Below, in pieces: positions 45,344-54,997 of a stretch of 64,000 nt of DNA (position 1 is its first letter; every line of letters starts with the position of its first letter). Location: the NCBI GenBank assembly GCA_022841375.1, contig JALHRQ010000001.1, positions 298,882-362,881 of the forward strand, read 5' to 3'. A program made the translations under genes and the position numbers. The notes below the pieces were generated by a model, which worked only from the letters and a program-made list of their open reading frames with translations, had not been told where the DNA came from and did not search any database. Source of the stretch: Burkholderiales bacterium. GTDB taxonomy: Bacteria > Pseudomonadota > Gammaproteobacteria > Burkholderiales > SG8-41.

Positions 45344-46369
45344 TTATCCCGCGTTTTGCGTTTCGCCGGACGCCGTGGTTCCGGATTCGGCGACCTTCGC
45401 CTGACGACGGCGGCCCAGCAACACATAACCCAGCCCGATGAACAGCGCCAGCGCGCCGCCGGCAAGCACCAGCAGCGCTTCGTTGAGCATGAAGTTCGAC
45501 TTACTCGACATTCGCGGCACGGTGTCAATCCGGGTCGTGGTCTGCCCCTGCACTTCCTGCATTACCGGCGCAGTCGGGGGCGCAGTTACCGCAACCGCAG
45601 GTTTGGTCGGTTCCGAGCCCACCGGCGCCGTTTCGGCAGTGCGCTTTTCGGTCACCGGGACGACCGCAGATTTCTCTGCAGCTGATTTCTCTGCCACTGG
45701 TTGGGGCGCCGGCAGTGCCGCAAAATCTTTTTGCAATTGCGCGACCTCGCGCTCCATCACTGTCACCCGCGCCAGCATGTCGGTGATGATTTTGTTGCCG
45801 GTGGTGAGTTGCGATTCCAGACGCTTTAATTCGCGGTCGAATTCAGTGTTGTCCGCCCGCGCAACCGGTGTTTTTTCAATACGCGGGATTGGTCGCGTCC
45901 GCGCCATTCTTGGCGCAGCGCTTGGAGCCGTCCGGGTTTCAGACGCGCGATTCACCATGGGCGGCGGCACTGCAGCCACAGGGGTAGCCGCAACGGGCAC
46001 GGCCACGCGCAGCGGCGCATCCGCTACCGGACCCAGCAGCACGTTATAAGCACGGGTGGTACGACCACCACGCATTTCCAATTCCACGATCACCGCAATG
46101 GCCGGCTCATTGACCGGCCGCATGGTCACCAGATCCACAACACGCCGGCCATTGTGACGATATTGGATGGCGAGACGCGCGCCGTTGAGTGCGGGGTTGT
46201 AGGGCAGGCCGGCCGCAGTGTAATCATCCACAGAGGCCAAACGCGGGGAGACGGTATCCAGCTCTTCCGGGGAGACGGAAAGATCAATTTCAGCGCGGAG
46301 CGGTTCACCGATGGCTGACAGCACAGCCAGCCTGCCGAGGCTTGCTGCACCTGCCGTCGACGCAATCAC
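45344..46369 (-). CDS. FimV-like protein with C-terminal transmembrane helix
   Basis: The protein of about 341 residues (longer with its signal peptide) starts with the FimV N-terminal motif SLGRLAVLSAIGEPLRAEID. A coiled coil lies near 190-225 and a transmembrane helix near 305-325. FimV proteins affect type IV pili and polar organisation. The first usual start is GTG at 46369, but codons upstream (to 46420) spell a clear signal peptide, preceded by GGGAGGTGGC and an ATC codon. I suspect an unusual start, or a mutation or sequencing error at the start codon. Confidence 0.8.
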   Translation of the reverse strand: MIASTAGAASLGRLAVLSAIGEPLRAEIDLSVSPEELDTVSPRLASVDDYTAAGLPYNPALNGARLAIQYRHNGRRVVDLVTMRPVNEPAIAVIVELEMRGGRTTRAYNVLLGPVADAPLRVAVPVAATPVAAVPPPMVNRASETRTAPSAAPRMARTRPIPRIEKTPVARADNTEFDRELKRLESQLTTGNKIITDMLARVTVMEREVAQLQKDFAALPAPQPVAEKSAAEKSAVVPVTEKRTAETAPVGSEPTKPAVAVTAPPTAPVMQEVQGQTTTRIDTVPRMSSKSNFMLNEALLVLAGGALALFIGLGYVLLGRRRQAKVAESGTTASGETQNAG

Positions 46370-46420
46370 CAGCAGCGAAACTGCCAGGACCGCGCGGAAT
46401 GTCAGGATGGGACTAACGAT

Positions 46421-46889
46421 GCCACCTCCCGATCTACGAATTAGGCGTGAAAGTTACTCCTTTACTGGCACAGAATCAAGTAACCCCTTAAAAATATTGA
46501 AGAATTAGTAATTTCGCGGCGGTGCTGCGAAAACCACCAGCCAGTTCACTGACGCGCCACGATCCACCCCGAAAGTGTCCGAAATCGCGGGTTTTTCGGG
46601 TATTCCCATCAAAAAAACTGATGATTTCGCCCATTGAGTTGAAAATTTGTACTTTCGCGGGAATCCGAAATTCCGCATCCCTGTTAGCCCTATCAGCTGA
46701 TTCCAAAAAAATAACCGGCTCAGTCATTTACAAAAGAAATTGGCAGAACGCAAAGCGCACATTTCAATTCATAATGCTCACGGCAGCCGTCACAAAAACC
46801 GGGTAAAACCTGCGACTGCCTGAGATAAAACCGGCTCGTTCGCACCGGCTGCAGATCAGCTGGCCTACGACCATCTTTTCAGGTGCGCC
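46421..46889. promoter_or_regulatory. Divergent intergenic region, fimV-like gene / PAS-GGDEF gene
   Basis: About 470 bp without a supportable gene. It is AT-richer than its neighbours and holds repeated TTTCGCGG/CGCGGG motifs and several A- or T-runs. It should carry the promoters of both divergent genes. Confidence 0.5.
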
Positions 46890-49800
46890 ATGCAACAGCG
46901 GAGAGAGGGCACCACCAGCACACCATCGCCTGCCTCCGGCAGCGCATCGTCCCTGTCCGCTCGCCCCGCTGATCCCGCCACCCGCATCGATTTCCAGTCG
47001 TCGTTCGACCAGATCGCTGTCGGCATCGCGCACACCGCCATCGACGGCACCATCCTCGAAGTCAACCGCAAACTTTGCGACATGCTCGGCTACTCCGCCG
47101 ATGAACTGCTGCGCATGACCACGCGCGACCTGACGCATCCCGATGACCGCGACCGGCAGGATCACATGCGCCAGGAACTGATCAACGGGACACGCAACCA
47201 CTTCTCCGGCGAAAAACGCTTTGTGCGCAAGGACGGCAGCCAAATCTGGATCTCGCGCACGGTGGCGCTGGCGAGAACCCCCGAAGGCCGGCAATACCTG
47301 ATCCAGACCATTGACGATATCAACGACCGCAAACGCGTCGAAGCCAGCCTGCTGCGCCTGGATCGCGCGCGGCGGGTGATGGCCGAATGCACGCATATCC
47401 TCATCCATGCGGCGGATGAAGCCGAAATGCTGGGCAGCCTGTGCCGCGTCGTGGTCGAATCCGGGGGCTACAAACAGGCGTGGATCGGTTTGAAAACCGG
47501 CAACCCCGAGCAGCTGATCGCCCCCGCCGCGCATGCCGGTTACGGCAATGACGCGCCGATGAGCGGCGGCGCCAGCCGCAGCTACCGCGGTTACAGCAAA
47601 GGCGTGGCGGCGAGCACGTTTATTTCCGGTGAACCGCACATCATGCGCGACATCCTGCATGACCCGCAGTATGAAAAGCTGCGTGCCCGCGCGCAGCAAC
47701 TGGGTTACCAGAGCACCATCGCGATGCCCATGAACGGAAATGGCCAGCCCATCGGCGTGCTGGTTCTGCATGCCGTTGAACCGGATGCATTCGACGAAGA
47801 AGAAATCCGCCTGCTCAAAGAACTCACGGCTGACATCGGCTTCGGCATTGCCAGCCTGAACGCACGCATCGCCAGGGAACTGGCCGAACAACGCTCCCGC
47901 GAAAACGAAAACCGCTTCCGTGAAATCTTCCAGCAGGCGGCGGTCGGCATCACCTGGGTCGGCCTGAACGGCACACTGGTCGAATGCAACCAGAAATTCA
48001 GCGACATGCTGGGTTACGCCCGCGAAGAACTGCTGGGCAAAACCATGAAGGAAATCACCCATCCGGACGACTACGGGTCGGGCTCGCGCTACCGCAAACA
48101 GCTTGCCGCCGGCACCGGCGCCAATTCGCACACCAACGAAAAACGCTTCATCCGCAAGGACGGCACCCCGGTGTGGACACGGCGCACGATGTCCACCGCC
48201 TGCGACGACGCCGGCAAGCCGCTGTACATCATCAGCATTGTCGAAAACATCACCGACCGCAAGGAACTCGAGCAACACCATCAGGAAACATTCAACCAGG
48301 CCGCCGTCGGCATCGTGCACACCTCGTCCGACGGGAGTTACCTGCGCGTCAACCGCAAATTCTGCGAAATGATGGGTTATGACGCAGCGGAACTGCTCGG
48401 ACACAAAGCCGCGGAATTCTCCATTCCCGAAGACCATGAGAAAGATGCCCACAACCGGATGTTGATGTGGAATGGAAAGCTCGGCAACTACACCGAAGAA
48501 AAAAAATACATCCGCAAAGACGGCACGATTGTCTGGACCAACCGTACCGTTTCGCTGGCGCACGACGCCTCCGGCAATCCGCTGTACTTCATCCGCGTCA
48601 TCGAGGACATCACCGCGCGCAAGGAAGCCGATATGCGGTACCGCGCGACTTTCGACAACGCGCCAATCGGCATCATGCACACGGCCATCGGTTCTTACGA
48701 CATCCTGCACGTCAACCCGAAGTTGTGCGAGATGTTCGGCTACACCGAAGAAGAACTGCTGAAGATGACCAGTTCCAACATCGTCCACCCCGACTACCGG
48801 TTCAAGGATCGCCCTGTTTACGGTGACCCGATGATGAAAGGCGAGCTGAAGTCGTATGCCTCCGAGCGGCAATATATCCGCAAGGATGGCTCGGCCTTCT
48901 GGGCCAGTCGCACGGTGTCAATGGCACGGGACACTTCGGGTAAACCGCTTTACCACCTTCGCATCATCCAGGACGTCACTGAACGCAAAAAGACCGAGGA
49001 ACTGATTGCCCGCGAACGCGTCCTGCTGCGCACCATCATCGACGCCATCCCCGACCACATCTACGCCAAAGACAAAAACGGCGTCTACATGCTCGCCAAC
49101 AGGGGCTGGCTTAACGCCCGCGGCGTAAAGGATCAGGAGATCACCGGTAAAACCGTCGATGATTTTTTTGCGCCGAAACTGGCGGGCCCCCTGGCCCAAC
49201 AGGACCGCGAAATCGTCGAGAGCGGAATGCCGCTGCGCCTCGAAGCGCACAAGCTGCTGATCGAGAAGCGGGAAGGTGAACCCGACCTTACCCGCTGGGG
49301 AACCACGCTCAAGGTGCCGCTGCTGACCAAGGCGGGCGAAATCATCGGCACCGTCGGCATCAGCCGCGACATTACTGAAGAGAGAGATGCGACCATCCGC
49401 CGCACCATGTCGCTGGCGGTCACCCAGATTCTGTCGGAATCAACAACGCTGACCGAAGCCATGCCGCGAATCATCCGCATCATCTGCGAAGCCATGGGCT
49501 GGACCTATGGCGCACGCTGGACAGTTGACGACAAGACGGATCAATTGTCCCGCGCGGAATACTGGTGCCCTTTCGAACCCGAATTTGAACCTGAGGACCG
49601 TAACTTGTGGCTGCAGGTCACCAATCAGGGCGCCGGCCGTTTTCTGCACCGCACCTTGATCGATAAAAGCGCCACCTGGCTCGCCGACCTGCACGACGAC
49701 AAGCCGTTCCGCCGCAGAGCCAGCGCACGCAAATTCGGCTGGAGCAGTGCCTACTCATTCCCCATCCTGATCAGCGGCGAGGTGGTCGGCATCATGGAAT

Positions 49801-51650
49801 TCTTCGGCGCTGCCATGAATAAACCCGATGAATCAATGCTGCAGACCGCGCTCGCCATCGGCAGCCAGATCGGACAGTTTATCCAGCGCAAACAGGCCGA
49901 AGACAAACTGAACTTCCTGGCGCGTTTTGACGTCGTCACCGATTTGCCGAACCGTTACCTGTTCACTGACCGCCTCGCTCAGATGCTGGCTCAGGCGCAA
50001 CGCAACGATTGGTCGATCAGCGTGCTGTTTGTCGATCTTGACCGTTTCAAGGCCGTCAACGACACCTACGGCCATGCCGCCGGCGACGAGCTGTTGCGCC
50101 AGACCGCGGCACGCATGCGGGCCTGCGTTCGCAACAGCGACACCGTCGGCCGGCTGAGCGGCGACGAATTTGCGATCATGCTGGCGAATCTGGCAAAAAC
50201 CGAAGACGCCGGCATGGTCGCGCAGAAGATTGTCGAGTCGCTGGCCGCGCCCTTCGACCTCGACGGCCGGCAAGCCTATATTTCAGCCAGCATCGGCATC
50301 GCGCTGTACCCGCACGACGGCGAAACCCCCGACTCGCTGCTGAAAAATGCGGACACCGCGATGTACCGCGCCAAATCACTGGGCCGCAACGGATACCAGT
50401 TTTACCTGCCGCAGATGAACGAGCGGCTGCACCTGCGTCAACTGCTCGAAGTGCAATTGCGCGGCGCGCTCGACCGCAACGAATTCCTGCTGCACTACCA
50501 GCCCAAGGTCAGCCTGGTCAGCGGCGCCGTCACCGGGTTCGAAGCGCTGCTGCGCTGGCAGCACGGCGAAATACTGGTGCCGCCATCCGAATTCATTGGC
50601 GTACTCGAAGACACCGGCTTGATCGTGCCAGTGGGCGACTGGATCCTGAACGCGGTGTGTGTGCAACTGAAAAACTGGGAACAGCAAGGCGTCACCCCGC
50701 GTCCAGTTGCCGTCAATCTTTCCGCGCGGCAATTCCAGGTCAAAAACCTTGCCGAAGTCATTGGCCGGGCGCTGCGCACCCACAACGTCAACCCGGACCT
50801 ACTCCGGCTGGAACTGACCGAATCGCTGCTGATGAGCGACGCCGAAGAATCCGTGCAGACCTTGTACCACCTGAAAATCCTCGGCGTGCAGCTCTCGGTC
50901 GATGATTTCGGCACCGGCTATTCAAGCCTCGCCTATCTCAAGCGCTTCCCGCTGGACGAACTGAAGATCGACCGCGAATTCATCCGTGACGCCGTCAGTG
51001 ATCCGGACGACGCCGCGATCACCGTCACCATCATCAATCTCGCGCACAGCCTGAAGCTCAAGGTCGTCGCCGAAGGCGTCGAGACCGAGGGCCAGATCAA
51101 CTTCCTTCGCTTTCACGGCTGTGATGAGATCCAGGGATATTATTTTGCCCGGCCGATGACCGCAGACCTGTGCGCCGACCTGCTCAAAGGCGACACCCGG
51201 CTGCCGCCGCCGCAAAGCCCGATGGCCGGCAATGCGCTGGCTTTGCTGCTGATGGTCGAAAATCAACATGAAATGGAGCTGCTGAGCCGTGCATTCCCGA
51301 CAGAAAATTTCCGGGTGCTGACTGCCGCCAACGCCGCCGATGGTTTCGAGATTCTCGCCCGGCACAAGGTCGACATCGTCATCAGCGACAACGACATGGG
51401 CGGGATGAGCGGCGTGCAGTTCCTTACGCGGGTGCGCAAGCTCTACGCCAACACGCTGCGCGTGCTCGTCTCCAGCGGCGACGAAACCCCCACGCTGACC
51501 CGCGCCACCAATATGGCGGGCATCCATCTCTTTTTGCCGAAGAACTGGAGCGCGGAACGGATGCGCACTGAAGTGCGCGACACGCTGAAAGCCCATTTGA
51601 ATGAAACCGACGCCAGCGGCCCGCACCTGACCCAGAAGCGGAAAGACTGA
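46890..51650 (+). CDS. Multi-PAS/GAF GGDEF-EAL protein with C-terminal receiver domain
   Basis: The 1,586-residue protein has, by approximate residue: PAS 35-155, GAF 165-330, PAS 340-460, PAS 462-580, PAS 582-705, PAS 713-830, GAF 840-1000, GGDEF 1010-1175, EAL 1190-1430 and a receiver domain 1445-1570. The GGDEF active site reads S1090-G-D-E-F, with an intact inhibitory site RNSD five residues upstream. The EAL domain keeps E1218-A-L-L-R, DDFGTGYSSLAYL and AEGVET, so phosphodiesterase activity is likely. The receiver Asp is about D1500. It makes and/or degrades cyclic-di-GMP in response to signals. No transmembrane helix is seen. Having the receiver at the C-terminus is unusual. Confidence 0.92.
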   Translation: MQQRREGTTSTPSPASGSASSLSARPADPATRIDFQSSFDQIAVGIAHTAIDGTILEVNRKLCDMLGYSADELLRMTTRDLTHPDDRDRQDHMRQELINGTRNHFSGEKRFVRKDGSQIWISRTVALARTPEGRQYLIQTIDDINDRKRVEASLLRLDRARRVMAECTHILIHAADEAEMLGSLCRVVVESGGYKQAWIGLKTGNPEQLIAPAAHAGYGNDAPMSGGASRSYRGYSKGVAASTFISGEPHIMRDILHDPQYEKLRARAQQLGYQSTIAMPMNGNGQPIGVLVLHAVEPDAFDEEEIRLLKELTADIGFGIASLNARIARELAEQRSRENENRFREIFQQAAVGITWVGLNGTLVECNQKFSDMLGYAREELLGKTMKEITHPDDYGSGSRYRKQLAAGTGANSHTNEKRFIRKDGTPVWTRRTMSTACDDAGKPLYIISIVENITDRKELEQHHQETFNQAAVGIVHTSSDGSYLRVNRKFCEMMGYDAAELLGHKAAEFSIPEDHEKDAHNRMLMWNGKLGNYTEEKKYIRKDGTIVWTNRTVSLAHDASGNPLYFIRVIEDITARKEADMRYRATFDNAPIGIMHTAIGSYDILHVNPKLCEMFGYTEEELLKMTSSNIVHPDYRFKDRPVYGDPMMKGELKSYASERQYIRKDGSAFWASRTVSMARDTSGKPLYHLRIIQDVTERKKTEELIARERVLLRTIIDAIPDHIYAKDKNGVYMLANRGWLNARGVKDQEITGKTVDDFFAPKLAGPLAQQDREIVESGMPLRLEAHKLLIEKREGEPDLTRWGTTLKVPLLTKAGEIIGTVGISRDITEERDATIRRTMSLAVTQILSESTTLTEAMPRIIRIICEAMGWTYGARWTVDDKTDQLSRAEYWCPFEPEFEPEDRNLWLQVTNQGAGRFLHRTLIDKSATWLADLHDDKPFRRRASARKFGWSSAYSFPILISGEVVGIMEFFGAAMNKPDESMLQTALAIGSQIGQFIQRKQAEDKLNFLARFDVVTDLPNRYLFTDRLAQMLAQAQRNDWSISVLFVDLDRFKAVNDTYGHAAGDELLRQTAARMRACVRNSDTVGRLSGDEFAIMLANLAKTEDAGMVAQKIVESLAAPFDLDGRQAYISASIGIALYPHDGETPDSLLKNADTAMYRAKSLGRNGYQFYLPQMNERLHLRQLLEVQLRGALDRNEFLLHYQPKVSLVSGAVTGFEALLRWQHGEILVPPSEFIGVLEDTGLIVPVGDWILNAVCVQLKNWEQQGVTPRPVAVNLSARQFQVKNLAEVIGRALRTHNVNPDLLRLELTESLLMSDAEESVQTLYHLKILGVQLSVDDFGTGYSSLAYLKRFPLDELKIDREFIRDAVSDPDDAAITVTIINLAHSLKLKVVAEGVETEGQINFLRFHGCDEIQGYYFARPMTADLCADLLKGDTRLPPPQSPMAGNALALLLMVENQHEMELLSRAFPTENFRVLTAANAADGFEILARHKVDIVISDNDMGGMSGVQFLTRVRKLYANTLRVLVSSGDETPTLTRATNMAGIHLFLPKNWSAERMRTEVRDTLKAHLNETDASGPHLTQKRKD

Positions 51651-51684
51651 CGCGCAAAATCGCAGTGGATTTTTTCGAAGCCGG

Positions 51685-51716
51685 CCCCGGATTTCGCGTT
51701 GCTCCATCCGGGCTAC
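51685..51716. repeat. REP half-element
   Basis: CCCCGGATTTCGCG through CCATCCGGGCTAC matches the right half of the REP pairs seen at 51.8, 55.4 and 58.4 kb. It lies between the PAS-GGDEF stop and the full element. Confidence 0.8.
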
Positions 51717-51761
51717 GAAACCCTAAGCTGCCCCCCGTCGCATACGCCGACGCACAACCCC

Positions 51762-51904
51762 GTAGCCCGGATGAAGGCCGCAGGCCGCAATCCGGGGAAC
51801 AAGTACCGTGATGGATTTTTTCAACACCCCCCCGGATTTCCACCCAAGGTGACTTCCTTCGGGGCGCCACCCAAGGTGACTTCCTTCGGGGCGCTCCGGG
51901 CTAC
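51762..51904. repeat. REP pair (MITE-like) with nested 27-bp tandem duplication
   Basis: The element runs from GTAGCCCGGATG (51762) to CCGGGCTAC (51904), as inverted ends. Its right half contains two perfect tandem copies of a 27-bp unit at 51841-51867 and 51868-51894; a single related copy is in the repeat at 20.5 kb. This indicates local expansion inside the repeat. Confidence 0.85.
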
Positions 51905-51910
51905 AAAAAC

Positions 51911-53119
51911 CTACACCGCACTGCCCGCGGCATACCCCGACGCCCAGGCCCACTGGAAGTTATAACCACCCAGCCAGCCCGTCACATCCACCACCTCGCC
52001 GATAAAATGCAGCCCCGGCACGGCGCGCGCTTCCAGCGTCTGCTGTGACAACGCTGCGGTATCGACACCGCCGAGCGTGACTTCCGCCTTGGCATAACCC
52101 AGCGTGCCCGACGGCTGAATCGGCCAGGCTTTCAGTGTTTGAGCGATGGTGCCGATCACCGCGTTCGACAACTGGGTGATGGGCTGCGTCCAGCCGTGCA
52201 GTTCGGCAAAGCTGACTGCAAAACGCCGCGGCAGATGCGTGGACAGCAACGCCCCCAAGCCCTGCTGATCACGACGATGCTCGTTCAACCACGCAGCGGC
52301 ATCGATATCCGGCAGCAGATCCAGCGCCACGGGCCCACGTGCACCACCCGCCTGCCAATACGATGACACCTGCAGGATCGACGGCCCCGACAGGCCACGA
52401 TGGGTGATCAGCGCCGCCTCACGGAATGACGGATACACCGCGCCGCTCGGCACTTCGACACATGACGTCACCGCATCAAACGAGGAACCCGACAACGCGC
52501 CGAACCGCTCCAGCCATTCCGGGGGTGCTGCCAGCGGCACCAGGGCGGGCTTGGGCGGCACCACCGTCAAACCAAACTGCTCCGCCAGCCGATAACCAAA
52601 CGGCGTGGCGCCGATTTTCGGAATCGACAATCCGCCGGTGGCCACCACCAGCGACTGCGTGCGATAGGTGCCCTGCGTCGTCGCCACTTCGAATCCCGGC
52701 GCATCACCGGGCAACCGCGCCACACGATCAATGCTCACCGGCATCGCCCACTGCACGTTCACCGCATCACATTCCGCCTTGAGCATGGCGATGATCTGCA
52801 TCGCGCTGTCGTCGCAGAACAGCTGCCCCAGGTTGCGTTCGTGATAGGCAATGCCGTGGCGTTCCACCAGCGCAATAAAGTCGCGAGGCGTATATCGCGC
52901 CAATGCCGAGCGGCAGAAATGCGGGTTGCGCGAGAGGAAATTCGCCGGCCCGACCTCACGATTGGTGAAGTTGCAGCGCCCGCCGCCGGAGATCCGGATT
53001 TTTTCAGCCAGGGTGAGCGCGTGATCCATCATCAGCACACGCCGCCCGCGCGCGCCGGCCACCGCCGCGCACATCATGCCGGCAGCGCCGGCGCCCAGAA
53101 CAATGACATCAAAATCCAT
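51911..53119 (-). CDS. HI0933-type FAD-dependent oxidoreductase
   Basis: The protein of about 402 residues has an N-terminal FAD motif (VIVLGAGAAGMMCAAVAG), the HI0933-family ISGGGRCNFTN motif, SLVVATGGLSIPKIGATPFGY and a C-terminal second FAD contact, GEVVDVTGWLGGYNFQWAWASG. Related flavoproteins reduce bile-acid or other enones, or have unknown substrate. The ATG at 53119 begins at the flavin motif. Confidence 0.92.
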   Translation of the reverse strand: MDFDVIVLGAGAAGMMCAAVAGARGRRVLMMDHALTLAEKIRISGGGRCNFTNREVGPANFLSRNPHFCRSALARYTPRDFIALVERHGIAYHERNLGQLFCDDSAMQIIAMLKAECDAVNVQWAMPVSIDRVARLPGDAPGFEVATTQGTYRTQSLVVATGGLSIPKIGATPFGYRLAEQFGLTVVPPKPALVPLAAPPEWLERFGALSGSSFDAVTSCVEVPSGAVYPSFREAALITHRGLSGPSILQVSSYWQAGGARGPVALDLLPDIDAAAWLNEHRRDQQGLGALLSTHLPRRFAVSFAELHGWTQPITQLSNAVIGTIAQTLKAWPIQPSGTLGYAKAEVTLGGVDTAALSQQTLEARAVPGLHFIGEVVDVTGWLGGYNFQWAWASGYAAGSAV

Positions 53120-53199
53120 GTGCGGCCTGATGCGAAAAGGGTTCGCATGATACCAACTCACGGTCGATTAAGCTGCAGGCCGCTGATTTCGTTCATCAA

Positions 53200-53226
53200 A
53201 TAAAAAAGCCGGGCATAATGCCCGGC
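53200..53226 (-). terminator. Rho-independent terminator for the 43-residue-repeat protein gene
   Basis: Read on the minus strand, GCCGGGCA-TTA-TGCCCGGC is followed by TTTTTTATTT. It lies 77 bp beyond the stop at 53303 and would stop leftward transcription. Confidence 0.88.
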
Positions 53227-53302
53227 CTTCAATGAATACCGCTGGATGGCGATCTATTCGAGACGCACAGTCAGTTTAATTCATTGTTCTGCTGACGCGA
53301 TG

Positions 53303-53890
53303 TTATTGATTCTGAATGGAACCACTCGGAGTCACCGCTCCACGATCGCCAGGGCCCGTAGTGCGATCCTGCTGTTTCACAGAAGCCTTACCCGAGCGTT
53401 CGTTGGAATTCGCTGCCCTGGCAGTACGTTCCCGTTGTTCCTGCGTCGCCTTGGTTTCAGCGGGGGTGGCGGTCCCTTGCTTGTCGCCCGGGCCGGTTGT
53501 ACGGTCCTGCTGCTTGGCTTCACGTTTGTTGGTGCGGTCGCTGGAGTTCATCGAACCCGTTTGATCGTTCTGGCTGCGCATACCTTTACGATCGTTGGAC
53601 GTATTTTGCTTGTCGCCCGGGCCGGTCGTACGGTCCTGCTGCTTGGCTTCACGTTTGTTGGTGCGGTCGCTGGAGTTCATCGAACCCGATTGATCGTTCT
53701 GGCTGCGCATACCTTTACGATCGTTGGACGTTCCTTGCTTGTCGCCCGGGCCGGTCGTGCGATCCTGCTGCCGGACCTCGCCTGTGGCTGTACCCGTTTG
53801 CGATTGCGACGTGGACTGGGCAAACACGGCACCTGCCACAAAAACTGTAGCAATGGCGCTGGCCGTGAGCGTGCGTGAGATGAGTTTCAT
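53303..53890 (-). CDS. Secreted hydrophilic protein with 43-residue tandem repeats
   Basis: The 195-residue protein has a signal peptide (ending GAVFAQ). The mature part is almost free of hydrophobic residues and consists of two full and two partial copies of a 43-residue unit. Its start, QQDRTTGPGDKQ, appears four times; GMRSQNDQ-GSMNSSDRTNKREAK follows in the full copies. The DNA copies have a 129-bp period and are nearly identical, so they duplicated recently. It is predicted to be disordered; I recognise no family. The ATG has GAGGACTAACA upstream and a terminator follows. Confidence 0.85.
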   Translation of the reverse strand: MKLISRTLTASAIATVFVAGAVFAQSTSQSQTGTATGEVRQQDRTTGPGDKQGTSNDRKGMRSQNDQSGSMNSSDRTNKREAKQQDRTTGPGDKQNTSNDRKGMRSQNDQTGSMNSSDRTNKREAKQQDRTTGPGDKQGTATPAETKATQEQRERTARAANSNERSGKASVKQQDRTTGPGDRGAVTPSGSIQNQ

Positions 53891-54163
53891 TGTTAGTCCT
53901 CGTATTGGATTAAGTGCAGCAAGACAGAGATTGCCTTACCGAGGGCGCATCCTGACTATTCATCCCGGCGGTCACCGTGCGCCACACCACGGATAACCGA
54001 AATTTCTCTCAATGCGATGACTTCGATGCCCTGTCAATATTCCATCAGTACGCCAGCCCACCAACCGCAAATGCGCCAAAGCCACTTACTTGCTTCGTCA
54101 GGGGAACTATCCGTGGTTTCCGGGCTTCAAAAAAATTGAAGTGGCCATCTTTGCAGTGGGCAT
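53891..54163. other. Intergenic region
   Basis: This 273-bp gap carries the promoter of the repeat protein on the left side and the 3' end of the lipoprotein gene on the right. I see no further gene; the short frames lack ribosome-binding sites. Confidence 0.45.
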
Positions 54164-54793
54164 CTAATCGCGTGACGGAAACCGCGATCCAGCAATCTTC
54201 TGCGGCAGCCCCTCGCGATCGAGCAGGCCCGCAACCGAACACTCCGGCTTGGTGCTTTTGCGTTTGATGGTCATCGTGCCGTTGATGTAACCGTCCATGC
54301 CGCAGAATTTCTGCCGCTCAACGTTGAAGAATTCAAATTCGTAAGCCTCGTTCGAGGTGCGGATCAGAAAAGCCCCGTGCGGCGTCTGCACCCGCGTCGA
54401 ACCATCCGCCGTCTGCCGCCATTTGACCGACGGACTGTCGCGATGAATATCCAGCGAACAGGTGCGCGGTTTGCGTTTGCTGTAATAGGCAAAACTGGCG
54501 ATCTGGCCGCCGCGCGCCTCCAGCGCCATGCGCGCATGCAGATCTTCAGCCCCGGATTTGCAATCAATCTGTTCGATCTTGCCGCTCAACACCGGCGGCT
54601 TCTGGTCCCCCGGGAGATCCGCCATGCGTTGCTCGGTTTGCGGTTCTTCCTCGGGCGTCATCTGCCCCTGCGGTTCAATGCGCGGCAGTGCATCCGGCGG
54701 CGGTCGCATCACCATCGACGGTTGCGCACAGGCGCCCAGCAACACCGTCATCACTACGGGTAAATATTTTGTATGCCCTGTCAGCCATCGCAT
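54164..54793 (-). CDS. Predicted lipoprotein of unknown function
   Basis: The 209-residue protein has a signal peptide and lipobox VLLGAC, a Pro/Glu-rich linker (residues 25-65), then a domain with four Cys (IDCKSGAEDLHAR, PRTCSLDIH, FCGMDGYI, PECSVAG). Two disulfides are possible. I do not recognise a family. The ATG has GAGGAGCAACGG upstream. Confidence 0.78.
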   Translation of the reverse strand: MRWLTGHTKYLPVVMTVLLGACAQPSMVMRPPPDALPRIEPQGQMTPEEEPQTEQRMADLPGDQKPPVLSGKIEQIDCKSGAEDLHARMALEARGGQIASFAYYSKRKPRTCSLDIHRDSPSVKWRQTADGSTRVQTPHGAFLIRTSNEAYEFEFFNVERQKFCGMDGYINGTMTIKRKSTKPECSVAGLLDREGLPQKIAGSRFPSRD

Positions 54794-54940
54794 CCGTTGC
54801 TCCTCATTGCAAGTTTGCAGAAATCAATCGTGAAAGCCGCTCCCGTCTGAGTCCGATTGATTTGCATGAGTTCCCGCACGAGGTTAAATGACCGCACGAT
54901 GTCGCCGCACAGCGACAGCACAATGCCGATGACCCATAAA

Positions 54941-54985
54941 AAAAGAACGTTGCACGCCCCGATCAGGGCCTGCAAACGTTCTTTT
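54941..54985 (-). terminator. Rho-independent terminator after the Lys-rich small gene
   Basis: The arms (54941-54959 and 54965-54985) form a long stem, AAAAGAACGTTGCA(C)GCCC against GGGC(C)TGCAAACGTTCTTTT, followed on the minus strand by a T-run. It lies 13 bp after the small gene's stop. Confidence 0.85.
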
Positions 54986-54997
54986 GTTGAAACCTGC

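Noticed and set aside
46764..48872. 702-codon minus-strand frame opposite the PAS protein
   Set aside because: It is the antisense shadow of repeated PAS domains.
53246..53878. Plus-strand frame across the 43-residue-repeat gene
   Set aside because: The minus-strand reading has a signal peptide, ribosome-binding site and terminator; the plus-strand frame has none.
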